From Rutpela maculata (Eukaryota; Arthropoda; Insecta; Coleoptera; Cerambycidae), in the NCBI GenBank assembly GCA_936432065.2, contig OW386285.2, positions 184,822,301 through 184,886,300 of the forward strand: a stretch of DNA of 64,000 nt, given 5' to 3'. Below, piece by piece: positions 52,595-62,800 of this stretch; within the stretch, counting starts at the first letter, position 1; the number at the start of each line of letters is the position of its first letter. A program made the translations under genes and the position numbers. The notes under the pieces are model-generated. The model saw only the letters and a list, made by a program, of their open reading frames with translations. It ran no database searches and was not told the DNA's origin.

Positions 52595-53940
52595 ATAAAT
52601 AAATAAAATAGTTTATTGATTTATCAAACCATCATAGGTATAAAACAAGTCAAACAAAACGTCTTAGACAAACTACATATTTAAAATAGAATACATACAA
52701 ATAAATATTAATTTTACACAATTATTGTCACAAATAGAAGTTAATTTTATACAATTATTATTATCATTATTACAATTGAAAGCCGTTTTGGATAGATTAA
52801 GAGAGAAACAGATCCTCTAAATTATAAAATATATTGTGTAGAAGGTATTTTTTAAGGGACTTTTTGAAACTGAGATAGGTAGGTTGTTCCTTTATAACGG
52901 CAGGAATTTTGTTATAAACTCTGATGCCACTACTTAGAGGTCCTCTTATAGTAATGTTAAGTACATTTTGAGGTGTGTGAAGTAAATCTCGACTTCTAAT
53001 ATGATGATCATGTATGTCACCTTGTCGAGGAATAGTGAGTCTATTTTTAAATATATAACAGGCAACTTCTTGAACGTAGAGGCAACATAGAGGAAGTATT
53101 TGTAGTTGTGCAAAAAGGCCACGACATGACTCTCTTTGACTTTTTTTTAGCATGGTACGTATACATTTTTTTTGAATGAGAAACAGTTTTTTTGTCGCTG
53201 GGGATGTTCCCCACAGCAAAATTCCATATAGTAGGTGAGATTGTATCTCTGCAAAATAAAAGTTTTTGATGACTTCGATGTCGAGTAGATTTTGCATACA
53301 TCTTATTTGATAAATTTTAGTGTTTAGTTTCTTTATTGTATTATCTATGTGACTATTCCATTCAAGGGTATCATTTATAGTTACGCCTAAAAATTTCACC
53401 GTACTACTTCTGTTTATATTTATTTCATCAAGATGCAAGTCAATACTCTGTACTTTTTTTTGTCTGGTATGAAATAATAGGTATTCTGTTTTACTGGCAT
53501 TCATATAAAGCAAGTTTTTTGTGAACCATAGTGCTATTTTTTTCCAATAACTCATGACAGGCTAGTTCATTAAGTTCAGGGGATTCCCTTGAAATTAATA
53601 TAGCTATGTCATCTGCATACATAGTAATTTTATAGTTTGATAAGAGTTTGGTAATGTCGGCGATATAAAGAGAAAAAAGTACTGGTGCAAGGACACTGCC
53701 CTGAGGCACTCCTACATCCACATTGGCATTGTTCGAGCGGTGTTTACTGGTGCCTCCACCTCCATCATTGTGAGATATTTCTATATACTGTTTTCTGTTT
53801 GTAAGATAAGATGAGAACCAGTTGTGGGCGCTGCCTCTAATGCCCAGTGACCATAGCTTCTGGAGCAATCGTTGATGTGAGACACAATCAAACGCTTTGC
53901 TCAGATCGAAAAACAAAGCAACCGCAAAAACTAACATTAT
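52595..53940 (-). mobile_element. Jockey-like LINE O, 5'-truncated
   Basis: Minus-strand RT and C-terminal region with an AATAAACTATTTTATTTATT 3' tail (52593-52615). Truncated at the start of the RT palm near 53940. Confidence 0.78.
52797..53937 (-). pseudogene. LINE O RT palm and C-terminus, one frameshift
   Basis: 53937-53491: LFFDLSKAFDCVSHQRLLQK, LGIRGSAHNWFSSYL, VGVPQGSVLAPVLFSLYI and MYADDIAILI, the RT palm with intact YADD. 53555-52797: WFTKNLLYMNASKTEYLLF, KFLGVTINDTLEWNSHID, LLYGILLWG, IQKKCIRTML, HDHHIRSRDL, NIFYNLEDLF. The two frames overlap near 53520-53550, so a single indel separates them. Lacks endonuclease and RT fingers. 3' UTR of about 190 bp. Confidence 0.78.
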
Positions 53941-55775
53941 TTACAAGAAAAATGCGAAGAGTATCCTATAGAATGTGTAACAATTATATAAAAAGCTCAG
54001 TAAATCGGCGAAGAGTATAATGCTTCCACTAGTTTCCTTTCTAAAAATTTTTTTTCACTTGAATTGATATCTGGATTTCTTCTTGGGAATAAGAATGTGC
54101 TTACTAAACTACCTGGCGGCCAAAAATCTGAATTTGTGCAGATAAGAATTAATGGTGCCGGAGGATGGGGGTGGTAGGCCAATTATGGGAGTGGGGAGGT
54201 ATGGAAAAGAAAATCATTAGACCTATAATTACTACTGAAACACCCCTAACCCCAGTCATGTATTTATCTCTCTCTTTTTGTTGAGACAGAAAAATACACA
54301 ATTTTGGCAGTTTACGTGATCGTCTAGATTTTTAAAGTTAGGATCCAAATTTACGTTGTGATAGTAATTTTATTGAAAACAGATTCTTTTTATAAAGTTT
54401 GATATTACTTGTTCCTATTTACTGCTTGGAATATAATAATTATTATTATTATATTAATTATATTATTTGGAAAATCTCGTTTAATGTTAACTTTTACCTC
54501 TGTACTCTTTTATTTGTTCTACACTTTATTTAAGACTGATTTCACTGTAATTACAAATTTTATTAGTACTTGTTTCATTTGTTTAAAGAAGTATAATCTT
54601 ATTTAATCTCACTTATTCCTGAAAAAGTAAAATAGGGAAGAAAAAACACCGAAAACGTTTTAATACGTTTATTTTATACTATATGAACATAAGTTGGGGC
54701 AAACAGCCTCGATTATGGTAAAATGTATGTCTAAGTAGTTGTAGTTGTTGGGACAAATCTTTCTAATAAATATAAAGACAAAGAGAGCGTAGGGGAACAT
54801 TGCCACTTACGACTCTGAAATGATCAACACAAATATGCAAAAAAACAGTAATGTTTGTTTTTCAAAAACTTGTAATTTTGTGTTCGGTCAACATAAAGTT
54901 TCACAGTAAGCTCCGGGAAATTTCCCGCAACATTGACCAACCAAACCCACACAAAAATCTATGTGATGGTATTTACAGTTTTCGAGGATTCGTCGCATAC
55001 ACACCCCTACATGGGGGTGTGTAGGTAGATAGGCCAACAGGGACCTTGGCGTATTCGCTGGCGGGGTAGACAAAACTAGTTGTCTATGCCCAATGATACG
55101 CTTCGTAGTTATTTATTTTATATAAATTGACAACACCATCAATAAAATCTTGTGTTAGGCATTCGGACAATAACTGAATCCATTACTTTGAGAAAAGAGC
55201 TACCGTCAAACCTTATTATTGTTAAATAGCATCCTTATTTACAATACCCCCTGCGTCGAACACTTAAAAGCCAACAAAGTAGGTTAACCACCGATGGCTC
55301 ATAAACTTCAACACCGGAGTGTCTAAAGGGGTGGACATTATCGAAAGGATAATGTCTAACACAGTTGGCCGCGGTCCGAAAGGTTAGTGACCAAAGCAGT
55401 TTATTTGCATGTGTGGACCATTTCACAGTTTGATTGGTACAATATAAATAGATTCTCCCCACGTAGTCCTTGTCAAAATTCATCAGAAAAATAAAAGGCA
55501 AAATAATTACGCTTTATTAAATGTATCTTATTCAAATAGTGCCCTAAATGAAGGAGAACAAATTACTATAAGTAATTAACTATAAGTAAATAATTACCCT
55601 CAATTAATATTACCATCATGGTATCACAGTAACCGATTACGTTGGGGTGGTTTAATATAAAATCGTGAATTGTAATTCACGTAGCCAAGGATTTATAGAA
55701 ATTTAGATAGAAATAAATAAACAAATTAAAGTTAATTGGCCATTTTGCGATAATTATTTAAGTTACATTACCTCT
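53941..55775. other. non-coding DNA, probably intron of a minus-strand gene
   Basis: 1.8 kb without a supported protein. The word GGCGAAGAGTAT near 54007 resembles GCGAAGAGTATCC near 53951, a short local repeat. Nothing else recognised. Confidence 0.45.
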
Positions 55776-55777
55776 AC

Positions 55778-55856
55778 CTGTGTACACGGTAAGATTACCA
55801 GGATTCTCTCCCCCTGTTTCTTGTATGCCTTCGTGATTGTTTTCTACACCGTTCAT
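55778..55856 (-). CDS. candidate first coding exon (alternative N-terminus)
   Basis: Minus strand: ATG at 55856-55854 followed by 26 open codons (MNGVENNHEGIQETGGENPG, then NLTVYT) and a donor CAG|GTAGAG after 55778. A second possible donor, GAG|GTAATG, lies six bases on. Both donors give phase 1 with a terminal G, the same as the exon at 564-640. This suggests alternative first exons sharing a downstream exon outside the window. Protein not recognised. A 76-78 bp tandem repeat lies just upstream. Confidence 0.38.
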
Positions 55857-55922
55857 TGTCCGAGTACCAACGGATAATTAAATTTGGATTAAAAATAATC
55901 TTCTAGTTTCTTTGCAAAAAAT

Positions 55923-56200
55923 GAATTCTTATTAAGAGTTAAACAAAAGAACCGAGCGTTGCCTATTCAGACAACTCGTCTTGTGATTATATAAAAAAAT
56001 GAATTCTTATTAAGAGTTAAACAAAAGAATCGAGTGTTGCCTATTCAGACAACTCGTCTCGGGATTATATAAAAATGACTTCTTATTAAGAGTTAAACAA
56101 AAAGATCGAGCGTTGCCTATTCAGACAACTCGTCTCGTGATTAATTAAAGTTTTTCTCAAAGTTTAAAATTAACTAACAGAAACAAGCGTTGCTCTTATT
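55923..56200. repeat. 76-78 bp tandem repeat, about four copies
   Basis: GAATTCTTATTAAGAGTTAA starts at 55923 and 56001, a variant (GACTTCTTATT) at 56077, and a decayed fourth copy near 56150. Each unit ends GCGTTGCCTATTCAGACAAC and TCGTCT.G. Lies 67-340 bp upstream of the candidate start codon at 55856, i.e. in its 5' region. Confidence 0.85.
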
Positions 56201-57772
56201 AGACAACTTCTCGTCCCGGGGGTTCTTGACCAGTGGGTTACCAAACTTGATACTGCCAACTGACCCCCGTGGGTGGTTTCGCGGCGTTTTTATATGGTTC
56301 CCGATGCTCGCGAGTTCCTTATGTTAACTTGCATTAAGGAACTACTTCGTGCTTACGTCATCCCCTTACGATATACCCTTTAGCTAGCGTTCGCTATTAA
56401 AATTCCTCCAGGTTCGATAAGGCTTTCTTTCCCAATGGATTTGTAACACACCGTTAATTTACAATAAGGTTCTTTATCATTTGCGGTACTACTCTGTTTG
56501 TTTATATTTCCACCCTAGCAGTTACACTTTGTGTGTGAAGACTTTGCTGTTTTTAGAACGTTTTTAAAATATATTTATATACTGTACGATATATTCTTTA
56601 CCTAAATAATGAATTTAATATTTCCGTATTTATGAGAACAAAAGCATTTCAAGTAACATTATGCATGAAATATTTATTAATTGTTATTTAACTTTATATA
56701 GAATTATTTTAAAGTTCAAAAAAATAAGTAAATTTAGATTAATAAATCAGAAAATTCTTAAAAAATAATGTACCTAGGTACGATGTATTTTACTACCTAT
56801 AACTTTTTTCCCTGTCGTGCGATTTTGAAAAACCAAAATGGAGTTTGTTCGTTATTACCTCTCATATTTGACTGATTTTTTAAATTTCTTTCAAATAAAC
56901 AAACTTGTGGGAGAGGAAAAAACCTATTACATTTTTTTTCAAATTCGTTTTTGAGTATGAAGGGGAAGTTTTAGAGGAGAATTTTTTTTACATGTAAGTG
57001 AGGATTTTTTTTATCTTTAATTTAAAAATATATATGTTAGATCAGGATTTACATTAACTTGTTTTTAAAAACTTTTATTTGTAACAGCTACTGTGTCCCC
57101 AGTTGGCGGCTGAAGAACAAAAGCAAGTGTACATTAGCAACCAGCTAAGCTCAGTGGTTGGGTCGCAGTTCAAGTTAGAAAAGAATTTTTATCTGACTGT
57201 CAAAAACCTAAATTTTGAGCGCCAGCGTATTCAACACCACCAACAAAACAATCTATGATCCAAACACAAATATACTGTTAATATTCTTGTAAATTGTTTG
57301 CAGGACAAAATAATCAAACTTGAAATTTTCAAAAAACAATATAATGAGTATTTAGTAAAAGAACAATACAATTTCTTTACATGAGTTAAATGTACTGATA
57401 GTAAATATAAAAAATTAAAGTGTATATATTAGAAAATTTGACTAGAATGAGTGAAAATTAATCCTACTGAAAGTGATCAACTGGTTTACACAATTATTAT
57501 CTTCTGACCAATAATAGAAATGTCAGCTACAGGAATAGGTGGCTTACGTAACTTTTGGACATGCACGAAGAGACGGTGAAGTGGTCGGGAACCTGAAGAT
57601 GGCCACGGGTACCCGGGAGTCAGAGCCTGGCTCCACAATCTACAGTTGTAGCTCGTCCTTGTTTTATATGTAACAAGGCTGACGTCACGTTGTTATTATG
57701 GTCCAGTTAATGGCAGATTCCTATCCTGTGCTTCTCCTCGATGTTGAGTGGTCCAGGGATTTACATACAAAT
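56201..57772. other. non-coding DNA left of the gypsy element
   Basis: 1.6 kb, no supported gene. Near 57150 a short tRNA-like stretch (GCTCAGTGGTTGGG) occurs but without a convincing B box. Confidence 0.45.
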
Positions 57773-57777
57773 AAGGG

Positions 57778-58035
57778 TATAGCGTTATCGCTATAAATAA
57801 AATTAAAATCGAAGTAAATATACTTATATTTGTTTTTAATACATGTTCATATTTTATGTGATTTTGGTATTTTATAGTATATTGATATTATATTTTTATA
57901 TCGAATGTTTTTTTATTTTTCTTAGCGACTCCATGGAAACTTCTCCATTATGGATCGAGTTTTCCTTTTTGTTTCTTAGCGACTCCATGGAAACTTCTCG
58001 CTTTTGGAAGTGAGTGAGTCGCTATAGTCGCTATA
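57778..58035 (-). repeat. gypsy 3' LTR
   Basis: 258 bp with unusual ends: TATAGCG...CGCTATA, an inverted 7-mer, instead of TG...CA. It contains two copies of CTTAGCGACTCCATGGAAAC 56 bp apart. On the element strand a polypurine tract (GAGGGGGTG, within 58036-58050) precedes it. Confidence 0.92.
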
Positions 58036-58063
58036 TACACCCCCTCGTTAAAAAAGAAAATAG

Positions 58064-61000
58064 TCAATCAATCAACGTGTCGATTGCAAAACGTACTTTT
58101 TTAATCGGGGTAAGCAAAGTGTCACATCTGTCAACTAATACAAAAGCCGGTTTAACCCTATCAATATTGACAGTTATGACTTTGTCACCTTTCTTAAAGG
58201 TAAATAACTTATCTGAACGAGATAAAACTTTAAACGGTCCTTCATATAAAGGAGTAAATGAACGTTTTAAATGTTCAATGCGAACGAAAATAAAATCGCA
58301 AGAGGCAAGATCTGAACTAACAAAAGTTTTGTAATTGCCATGCGAAGTTGGAGGAACAAATTTTAAATTATTAAAATAAATGCGTAATTTGTCAATGAAA
58401 TAAGGAATATCTGGGGAATTATACGATTCAACGAAAAATTCGCCAGGTAAACGAAGGGTTTGACCATATATGAGTTCAGCAGGTGAACATTGCAGATCTT
58501 CCTTGGGAGTTGTCCTAAATGCTAATAAAATGATGGGTAATTCATCTGTCCAATGTGATGTATTGGCTCTAGCTAACAAGGAAGTTTTAAGTGAGCGATG
58601 AAATCTTTCAATTAAAGAGTTGCCCTGGGGGTGATATGCAGTTGTACGTATTCTATGAAAACCTAAAAACTTTGCAAATTCATTAAATAATCTTGACTCG
58701 AATTGTACTCCTTGATCAGTCGTTACTGACAAGGGAACACCGAATCGACAAACAAAGTTTTGAAATAAAGTACGCGCAACTGTTTCTGCTGTGATGTCGC
58801 GAAGAGGGTACGCTTCCGGCCACCTAGTGAATCGTTCAATCACCGTAAGAATGTAAGAGTTACCTTTGGATGGAGGTAATGGTCCTACCAAATCTATGTG
58901 GATGTGGTCGAATCTGATTTTCGGGATGGTGAAGTTCCCGAGAGCACTTCGCGTATGTCGACTGACTTTGACAGCTTGACAGTTAATGCACGATTTTGAC
59001 CATAAATTGCAATCTGTGTTCATTTTCGGCCAAAAATAGTTATTTGAAATCAACAGTCTAGTGGCTTTAATACCAGGATGAGATAAGTTGTGAAAAATAT
59101 CGAATATCGTTCGTCTGTAAACAAGTGGGACAAAAGGTCTGACTTTTGCACGAGAAACATCACACCAAATAAAATCATTTGAATCTGGAATTTGTATCTT
59201 TTTTAAAATAAAATTGGTTTTAGTTAGTGATGATTTATCTGACAATAAATAGTTGAGATTTGAATCTTTCTCCTGAGCTTCACTAAGCAACTTTAGGTCA
59301 AAGTTAACATTAAGGAAGGGAGAATTTTTAAGTTGAAGTGGTAAAATATCTTGTTTTAAGGAAGAAGTGTCGTAAATACGTGACAAACTGTCAGCTATTA
59401 CATTATGTTTTCCTTTAACATGTTGTATTTTACAAGAAAATTGAGCTATGTATTCTAAATGACGTATTTGACGAGGAGATCTTTCTGCTTTTGTGAATAA
59501 AGCGTTGATTAAAGGTTTGTGATCTGTAAAACAATTAAACTTTCGACCTTCAAGTATAAACTTAAAATGTTTAATTGCAGTATATAATGCTAAAAGTTCT
59601 TTGTCAAAAACCGAATAATTGGTTTGTGCTGTGGTTAATTTACGGGAAAAGAATGCTAAAGGAGCAAGAAATCCCTTATTATCTTTTTGCTCTAAAACTG
59701 CACCCATGGCAAGGTTAGAACAATCTACTGAGAGAGATAAGATAGTATCGTCATTATTGCAAGGATGAGCTAAAACTACTGCATTACTTATTGCGTCTTT
59801 GGCTTTCGAAAATCCGTCTAAACATTGATCAGGCCAACTATTTATCTTTGTAATTTTATCATGAGATAAACTGTTACAAAGAGAATATAGGGGAAGTAAT
59901 ATTTCAGCAAAATGAGGTATGAAACGATGATAAAAATTCACCATACCTATGAAACGTTGTAGTTGTTTGAGAGTTGTCGGTAAAGGGAAATTATTAATGA
60001 CTTCGACTCTCTCAGTTGATGGTAAAATACCTGATGAAGAGATGTGATGACCTAAAAAGGTTAAATTGTCAACTCCTAAGATACATTTAGATGGTTTAAT
60101 GTTAATTCCGTATGTGTCTAATCTCTTGAAAACCTTTTCCAAATGTTCCAAATGTTGTACATCTGATTGACTTGCGATTAATATATCATCCAAATAGACG
60201 AAAACGAAAGGTAAATTGACAAGTACTTCATTCATAAAACGTTGGAAAGTTTGACCGGCATTGCGTAGACCAAAAGGCATGCGGGAAAATTCAAACAGTC
60301 CGAATGGAGTTGTTATAGCTGTCTTATAAACGTCATTTTCAGCGACAGGTATCTGATGGTACGCTCGCACTAAATCAACCTTGGAGAAAATAGTGCAGCC
60401 GTGCAACTGAGAGCTAAAGTCGTGGATATGAGGTAATGGATATCTGTCTGGAATGGTAATCGTATTTAGTTGTCGATAATCTCCACAAGGTCTCCAGTCA
60501 TTCTTCTCTTTTTTCGCCACTAGATGAAGTGGAGAGGAAACTTGAGAAGATGATGGTTTGCAGATACCTAATTCTACCATGTTATTAAATTCTGTTTGAG
60601 CTATTTTAAATTTAAGATTGTCTAATCTACAAGGTCGTGAAAAAGGTAAATGACCTTCAGTAACTATATGATGTAGAATAGAATGTTTAATAGGTAAATT
60701 GTTATCTGTTGAACTAATTAAATTAAGAAATTGTAAAAGTAATTTGTTATATTTATCTGTCAAAGGAAATAATTTAAGTGTATCTAATCTGTGATTGTCT
60801 AAAGGACTATTTTTAATAAAACAATTAACTGACAAATTAGTCTTGTTATCAATTATTCGAGCTCCTTTAAGATCGACAACTAAACCAAAATGAGACAAGA
60901 AATCTGCTCCGACTATCGGTATGTCAATGTCTGCTATATTGAAAACGAAAGGAAATAATCTACGTAAGTTTAGATTGACTTTTAACAATTTCTTACCGTA

Positions 61001-61189
61001 TGTAAAAATGGTTGAACCGTTAGCCGCGGTTAATATCGTATCAAAATTCTTTTTTAAATCTATGAAAGCATAGCGTGGCACCACAGATAAATCGACACCA
61101 GTGTCAATTAGGAAGTTCAGGTTGTTAGATCTATCGTAAATAAAAAGTCGACGATGTTTGCTGTTAGAAATGTCAAAATCAGACGTCAT
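58064..61189 (-). CDS. gypsy Pol: protease, RT, RNase H, integrase
   Basis: 1041 codons in typical Ty3/gypsy order. Aspartic protease DTG at 29-31 (FLIDTGVDLSVV). RT: VSSPLHLVAKK, RPCGDYRQLN, FSKVDLVRAYHQIP, FGLFEFSRMPFGL, YLDD near 333. RNase H: SVDCSNLAMGAVL, FDKELLAL, FTDHKPL near 556. Integrase: HHCC zinc region near 700 (HPGIKATRLL, CINCQAVK), then Asp in HIDLVGP near 765, Asp in TDQGVQF near 822 and Glu in IERFHRS near 862, and a basic C-terminus. All catalytic residues visible are intact. It starts in the same frame as Gag, seven codons after Gag's UGA stop, so Pol could arise by stop read-through or re-initiation at this ATG. Confidence 0.93.
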   Translation of the reverse strand: MTSDFDISNSKHRRLFIYDRSNNLNFLIDTGVDLSVVPRYAFIDLKKNFDTILTAANGSTIFTYGKKLLKVNLNLRRLFPFVFNIADIDIPIVGADFLSHFGLVVDLKGARIIDNKTNLSVNCFIKNSPLDNHRLDTLKLFPLTDKYNKLLLQFLNLISSTDNNLPIKHSILHHIVTEGHLPFSRPCRLDNLKFKIAQTEFNNMVELGICKPSSSQVSSPLHLVAKKEKNDWRPCGDYRQLNTITIPDRYPLPHIHDFSSQLHGCTIFSKVDLVRAYHQIPVAENDVYKTAITTPFGLFEFSRMPFGLRNAGQTFQRFMNEVLVNLPFVFVYLDDILIASQSDVQHLEHLEKVFKRLDTYGINIKPSKCILGVDNLTFLGHHISSSGILPSTERVEVINNFPLPTTLKQLQRFIGMVNFYHRFIPHFAEILLPLYSLCNSLSHDKITKINSWPDQCLDGFSKAKDAISNAVVLAHPCNNDDTILSLSVDCSNLAMGAVLEQKDNKGFLAPLAFFSRKLTTAQTNYSVFDKELLALYTAIKHFKFILEGRKFNCFTDHKPLINALFTKAERSPRQIRHLEYIAQFSCKIQHVKGKHNVIADSLSRIYDTSSLKQDILPLQLKNSPFLNVNFDLKLLSEAQEKDSNLNYLLSDKSSLTKTNFILKKIQIPDSNDFIWCDVSRAKVRPFVPLVYRRTIFDIFHNLSHPGIKATRLLISNNYFWPKMNTDCNLWSKSCINCQAVKVSRHTRSALGNFTIPKIRFDHIHIDLVGPLPPSKGNSYILTVIERFTRWPEAYPLRDITAETVARTLFQNFVCRFGVPLSVTTDQGVQFESRLFNEFAKFLGFHRIRTTAYHPQGNSLIERFHRSLKTSLLARANTSHWTDELPIILLAFRTTPKEDLQCSPAELIYGQTLRLPGEFFVESYNSPDIPYFIDKLRIYFNNLKFVPPTSHGNYKTFVSSDLASCDFIFVRIEHLKRSFTPLYEGPFKVLSRSDKLFTFKKGDKVITVNIDRVKPAFVLVDRCDTLLTPIKKVRFAIDTLID

Positions 61190-61207
61190 AGAATTATCAA
61201 ACTTCAG

Positions 61208-62230
61208 TCATCTTTGAGAATTATCAGATTTTTTACAATTCCTACTGAATTTGCACCATTCACCTCCACAACGATAGGCATTGGCACCATAAAGTTGATG
61301 GTAGTAACAAATAGTATTGTCTGTATGATCAAATTTATTGGAAACAATATTACGGCTGGGTGAACGATTGCGATTAGTGGTACGAGTTTGTGAATTGCTT
61401 CTACTTTTGCAATTGTTGCAGCATGAAGTAGAAGGTTGAGGCTCGAAGGATTGATTGGAAATTCTGGATTCTAAAGAGTTTAATCGAGAATTAAAAATTT
61501 CTTGTTTTTGTAATACTTGATTAATTGAATCATGGAAAGTGATTGAAAAATTTTTGATAGTGGTAGTTAAATCTGATAACGGGGTTGACTCAGAGTCAAG
61601 AGGATTTTTGGAGTAAGATGCAACCATTGAATTTTGACAGGACTCCCAGATCCGATCCGCAATATCTAGAATCTCTTTTGTGTCTGTTTTCCCTGAAGCT
61701 GTAATGGCAATATATACTGTTTGAGGTAAACGTCTTTTCCATAGCTTTATCAATAAATCTTGACTAACCATGCTGAATCCTCCAACCATATTCAGCATGG
61801 ATCTATAGAAATCTGAAGGTTTCAGATCGCCCATTTGGGAACCTGATAACAGATCATTCAGACGTTTTTCCTCACTCGATGATAAACGTGAAATTAAAAC
61901 TTTCTTTAAATTTATATAGAGATCCGTTTCCGGGGGATTAGATATTATATCGTATATATTATCTATCAAATCTAATGGCAAATTAGCTATAACCTGATCA
62001 TACTTTTTCTTGTCATTGACAATTTTTGCAACAGAAAACTGTGATTCAATCTGGGTAAACCAAATTTCTGGTTTTGATTTCCAGAATGGGGGTAATTTGA
62101 CAGACGTGACATAATGGGTTTGAGGAAAATCGTCGTCTGAAGGTTGTCTTGGCATAACTAATCGATTGTGATTGATTGATTGATTGATTACTCTCTTAGA
62201 TAAAAAGGGAATGTACTTTAACTCACTCAC
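61208..62230 (-). CDS. gypsy Gag with CHCC motif
   Basis: 340 codons. N-terminal MSELKYIPFL; a second in-frame Met at residue 26 (MPRQPSDDD) looks more like the usual start of this clade. The middle is helical Gag (LPPFWKSKPEIWFTQIESQF, KKYDQVIANLP, LKPSDFYRSMLNMVG, LWKRRLPQTV). Near residues 308-327 lies CYYHQLYGANAYRCGGEWC, a CX2HX9CX4C motif characteristic of CsRn1-clade Gag. It forms the particle and binds element RNA. Gag ends with UGA followed by CUG, in frame with Pol. Confidence 0.92.
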   Translation of the reverse strand: MSELKYIPFLSKRVINQSINHNRLVMPRQPSDDDFPQTHYVTSVKLPPFWKSKPEIWFTQIESQFSVAKIVNDKKKYDQVIANLPLDLIDNIYDIISNPPETDLYINLKKVLISRLSSSEEKRLNDLLSGSQMGDLKPSDFYRSMLNMVGGFSMVSQDLLIKLWKRRLPQTVYIAITASGKTDTKEILDIADRIWESCQNSMVASYSKNPLDSESTPLSDLTTTIKNFSITFHDSINQVLQKQEIFNSRLNSLESRISNQSFEPQPSTSCCNNCKSRSNSQTRTTNRNRSPSRNIVSNKFDHTDNTICYYHQLYGANAYRCGGEWCKFSRNCKKSDNSQR

Positions 62231-62403
62231 CGACAGATGACAGTACTTGTAATGTACAACTTCAGTTGATTGAATTAGGAAATTACCATAAATTATAGGA
62301 ACATCTATTCAACTTTGGAACCTCTATTCAAAATTCATCGGGAAAATTCTTCTCTTCATAAAATGGTCAATTTATAACGGTAGTTGATATATTGAATCTC
62401 TTC

Positions 62404-62537
62404 TTGTATATATTTATCACGTTGGACATAAAATTTTCACCTCTGGCATATATTTATGACGTTGGACATAAAATTTTCACTTCTGGCATATATTTATCAC
62501 GTTGGACATAAAATAATCACGTCGGGGTCACCAAATT
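62404..62537 (-). promoter_or_regulatory. gypsy primer-binding site (tRNA-Trp) and 40-bp leader repeats
   Basis: Plus strand 62515-62533 reads AATCACGTCGGGGTCACCA, the 3' end of animal tRNA-Trp including CCA, so the element strand is the primer-binding site, 4 bp from the 5' LTR. Next to it a 40-bp unit beginning GTTGGACATA is repeated at 62421, 62461 and 62501. Each unit is preceded by AT.AC, so the repeats resemble the start of the primer site (ATCACGTTGG against ATCACGTCGG). Confidence 0.85.
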
Positions 62538-62795
62538 TATAGCGTTATCGCTATAAATAAAATTAAAATCGAAGTAAATATACTTATATTTGTTTTTAAT
62601 ACATGTTCATATTTTATGTGATTTTGGTATTTTATAGTATATTGATATTATATTTTTATATCGAATGTTTTTTTATTTTTCTTAGCGACTCCATGGAAAC
62701 TTCTCCATTATGGATCGAGTTTTCCTTTTTGTTTCTTAGCGACTCCATGGAAACTTCTCGCTTTTGGAAGTGAGTGAGTCGCTATAGTCGCTATA
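62538..62795 (-). repeat. gypsy 5' LTR
   Basis: 258 bp, same as 57778-58035 base for base on reading. Expected to hold the minus-strand promoter. Right flank AAGGG is the target duplication. Confidence 0.92.
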
Positions 62796-62800
62796 AAGGG

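Larger units (their letters stand above)
57778..62795 (-). mobile_element. CsRn1-type Ty3/gypsy retrotransposon, intact-looking
   Basis: A 5018-bp element with two 258-bp LTRs that I find identical on reading, and a 5-bp target duplication AAGGG (57773-57777 and 62796-62800). Gag (340 aa) and Pol (1041 aa) are uninterrupted. The primer-binding site matches the 3' end of tRNA-Trp and Gag has a CHCC motif rather than CCHC. Both are hallmarks of the CsRn1 clade (CsRn1 of a liver fluke, Kabuki of silkworm). Identical LTRs plus open frames mean very recent insertion and possible activity. Confidence 0.93.

Noticed and set aside
54888..55501. Two minus-strand frames of 61 and 88 codons (Cys-rich and basic)
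   Set aside because: No recognisable domain, splice context or repeat relation; treated as chance frames.
55923..56200. Regular direct repeats that could suggest a CRISPR array
   Set aside because: Units are contiguous without spacers, and the genome is eukaryotic.
57120..57180. tRNA-like stretch with GCTCAGTGGTTGGG
   Set aside because: A-box resemblance only; no B box at proper distance and no cloverleaf.
61208..61210. UGA between gag and pol as a selenocysteine codon
   Set aside because: No evidence of a SECIS-type structure and no precedent in gypsy elements known to me; leaky stop or re-initiation is simpler.
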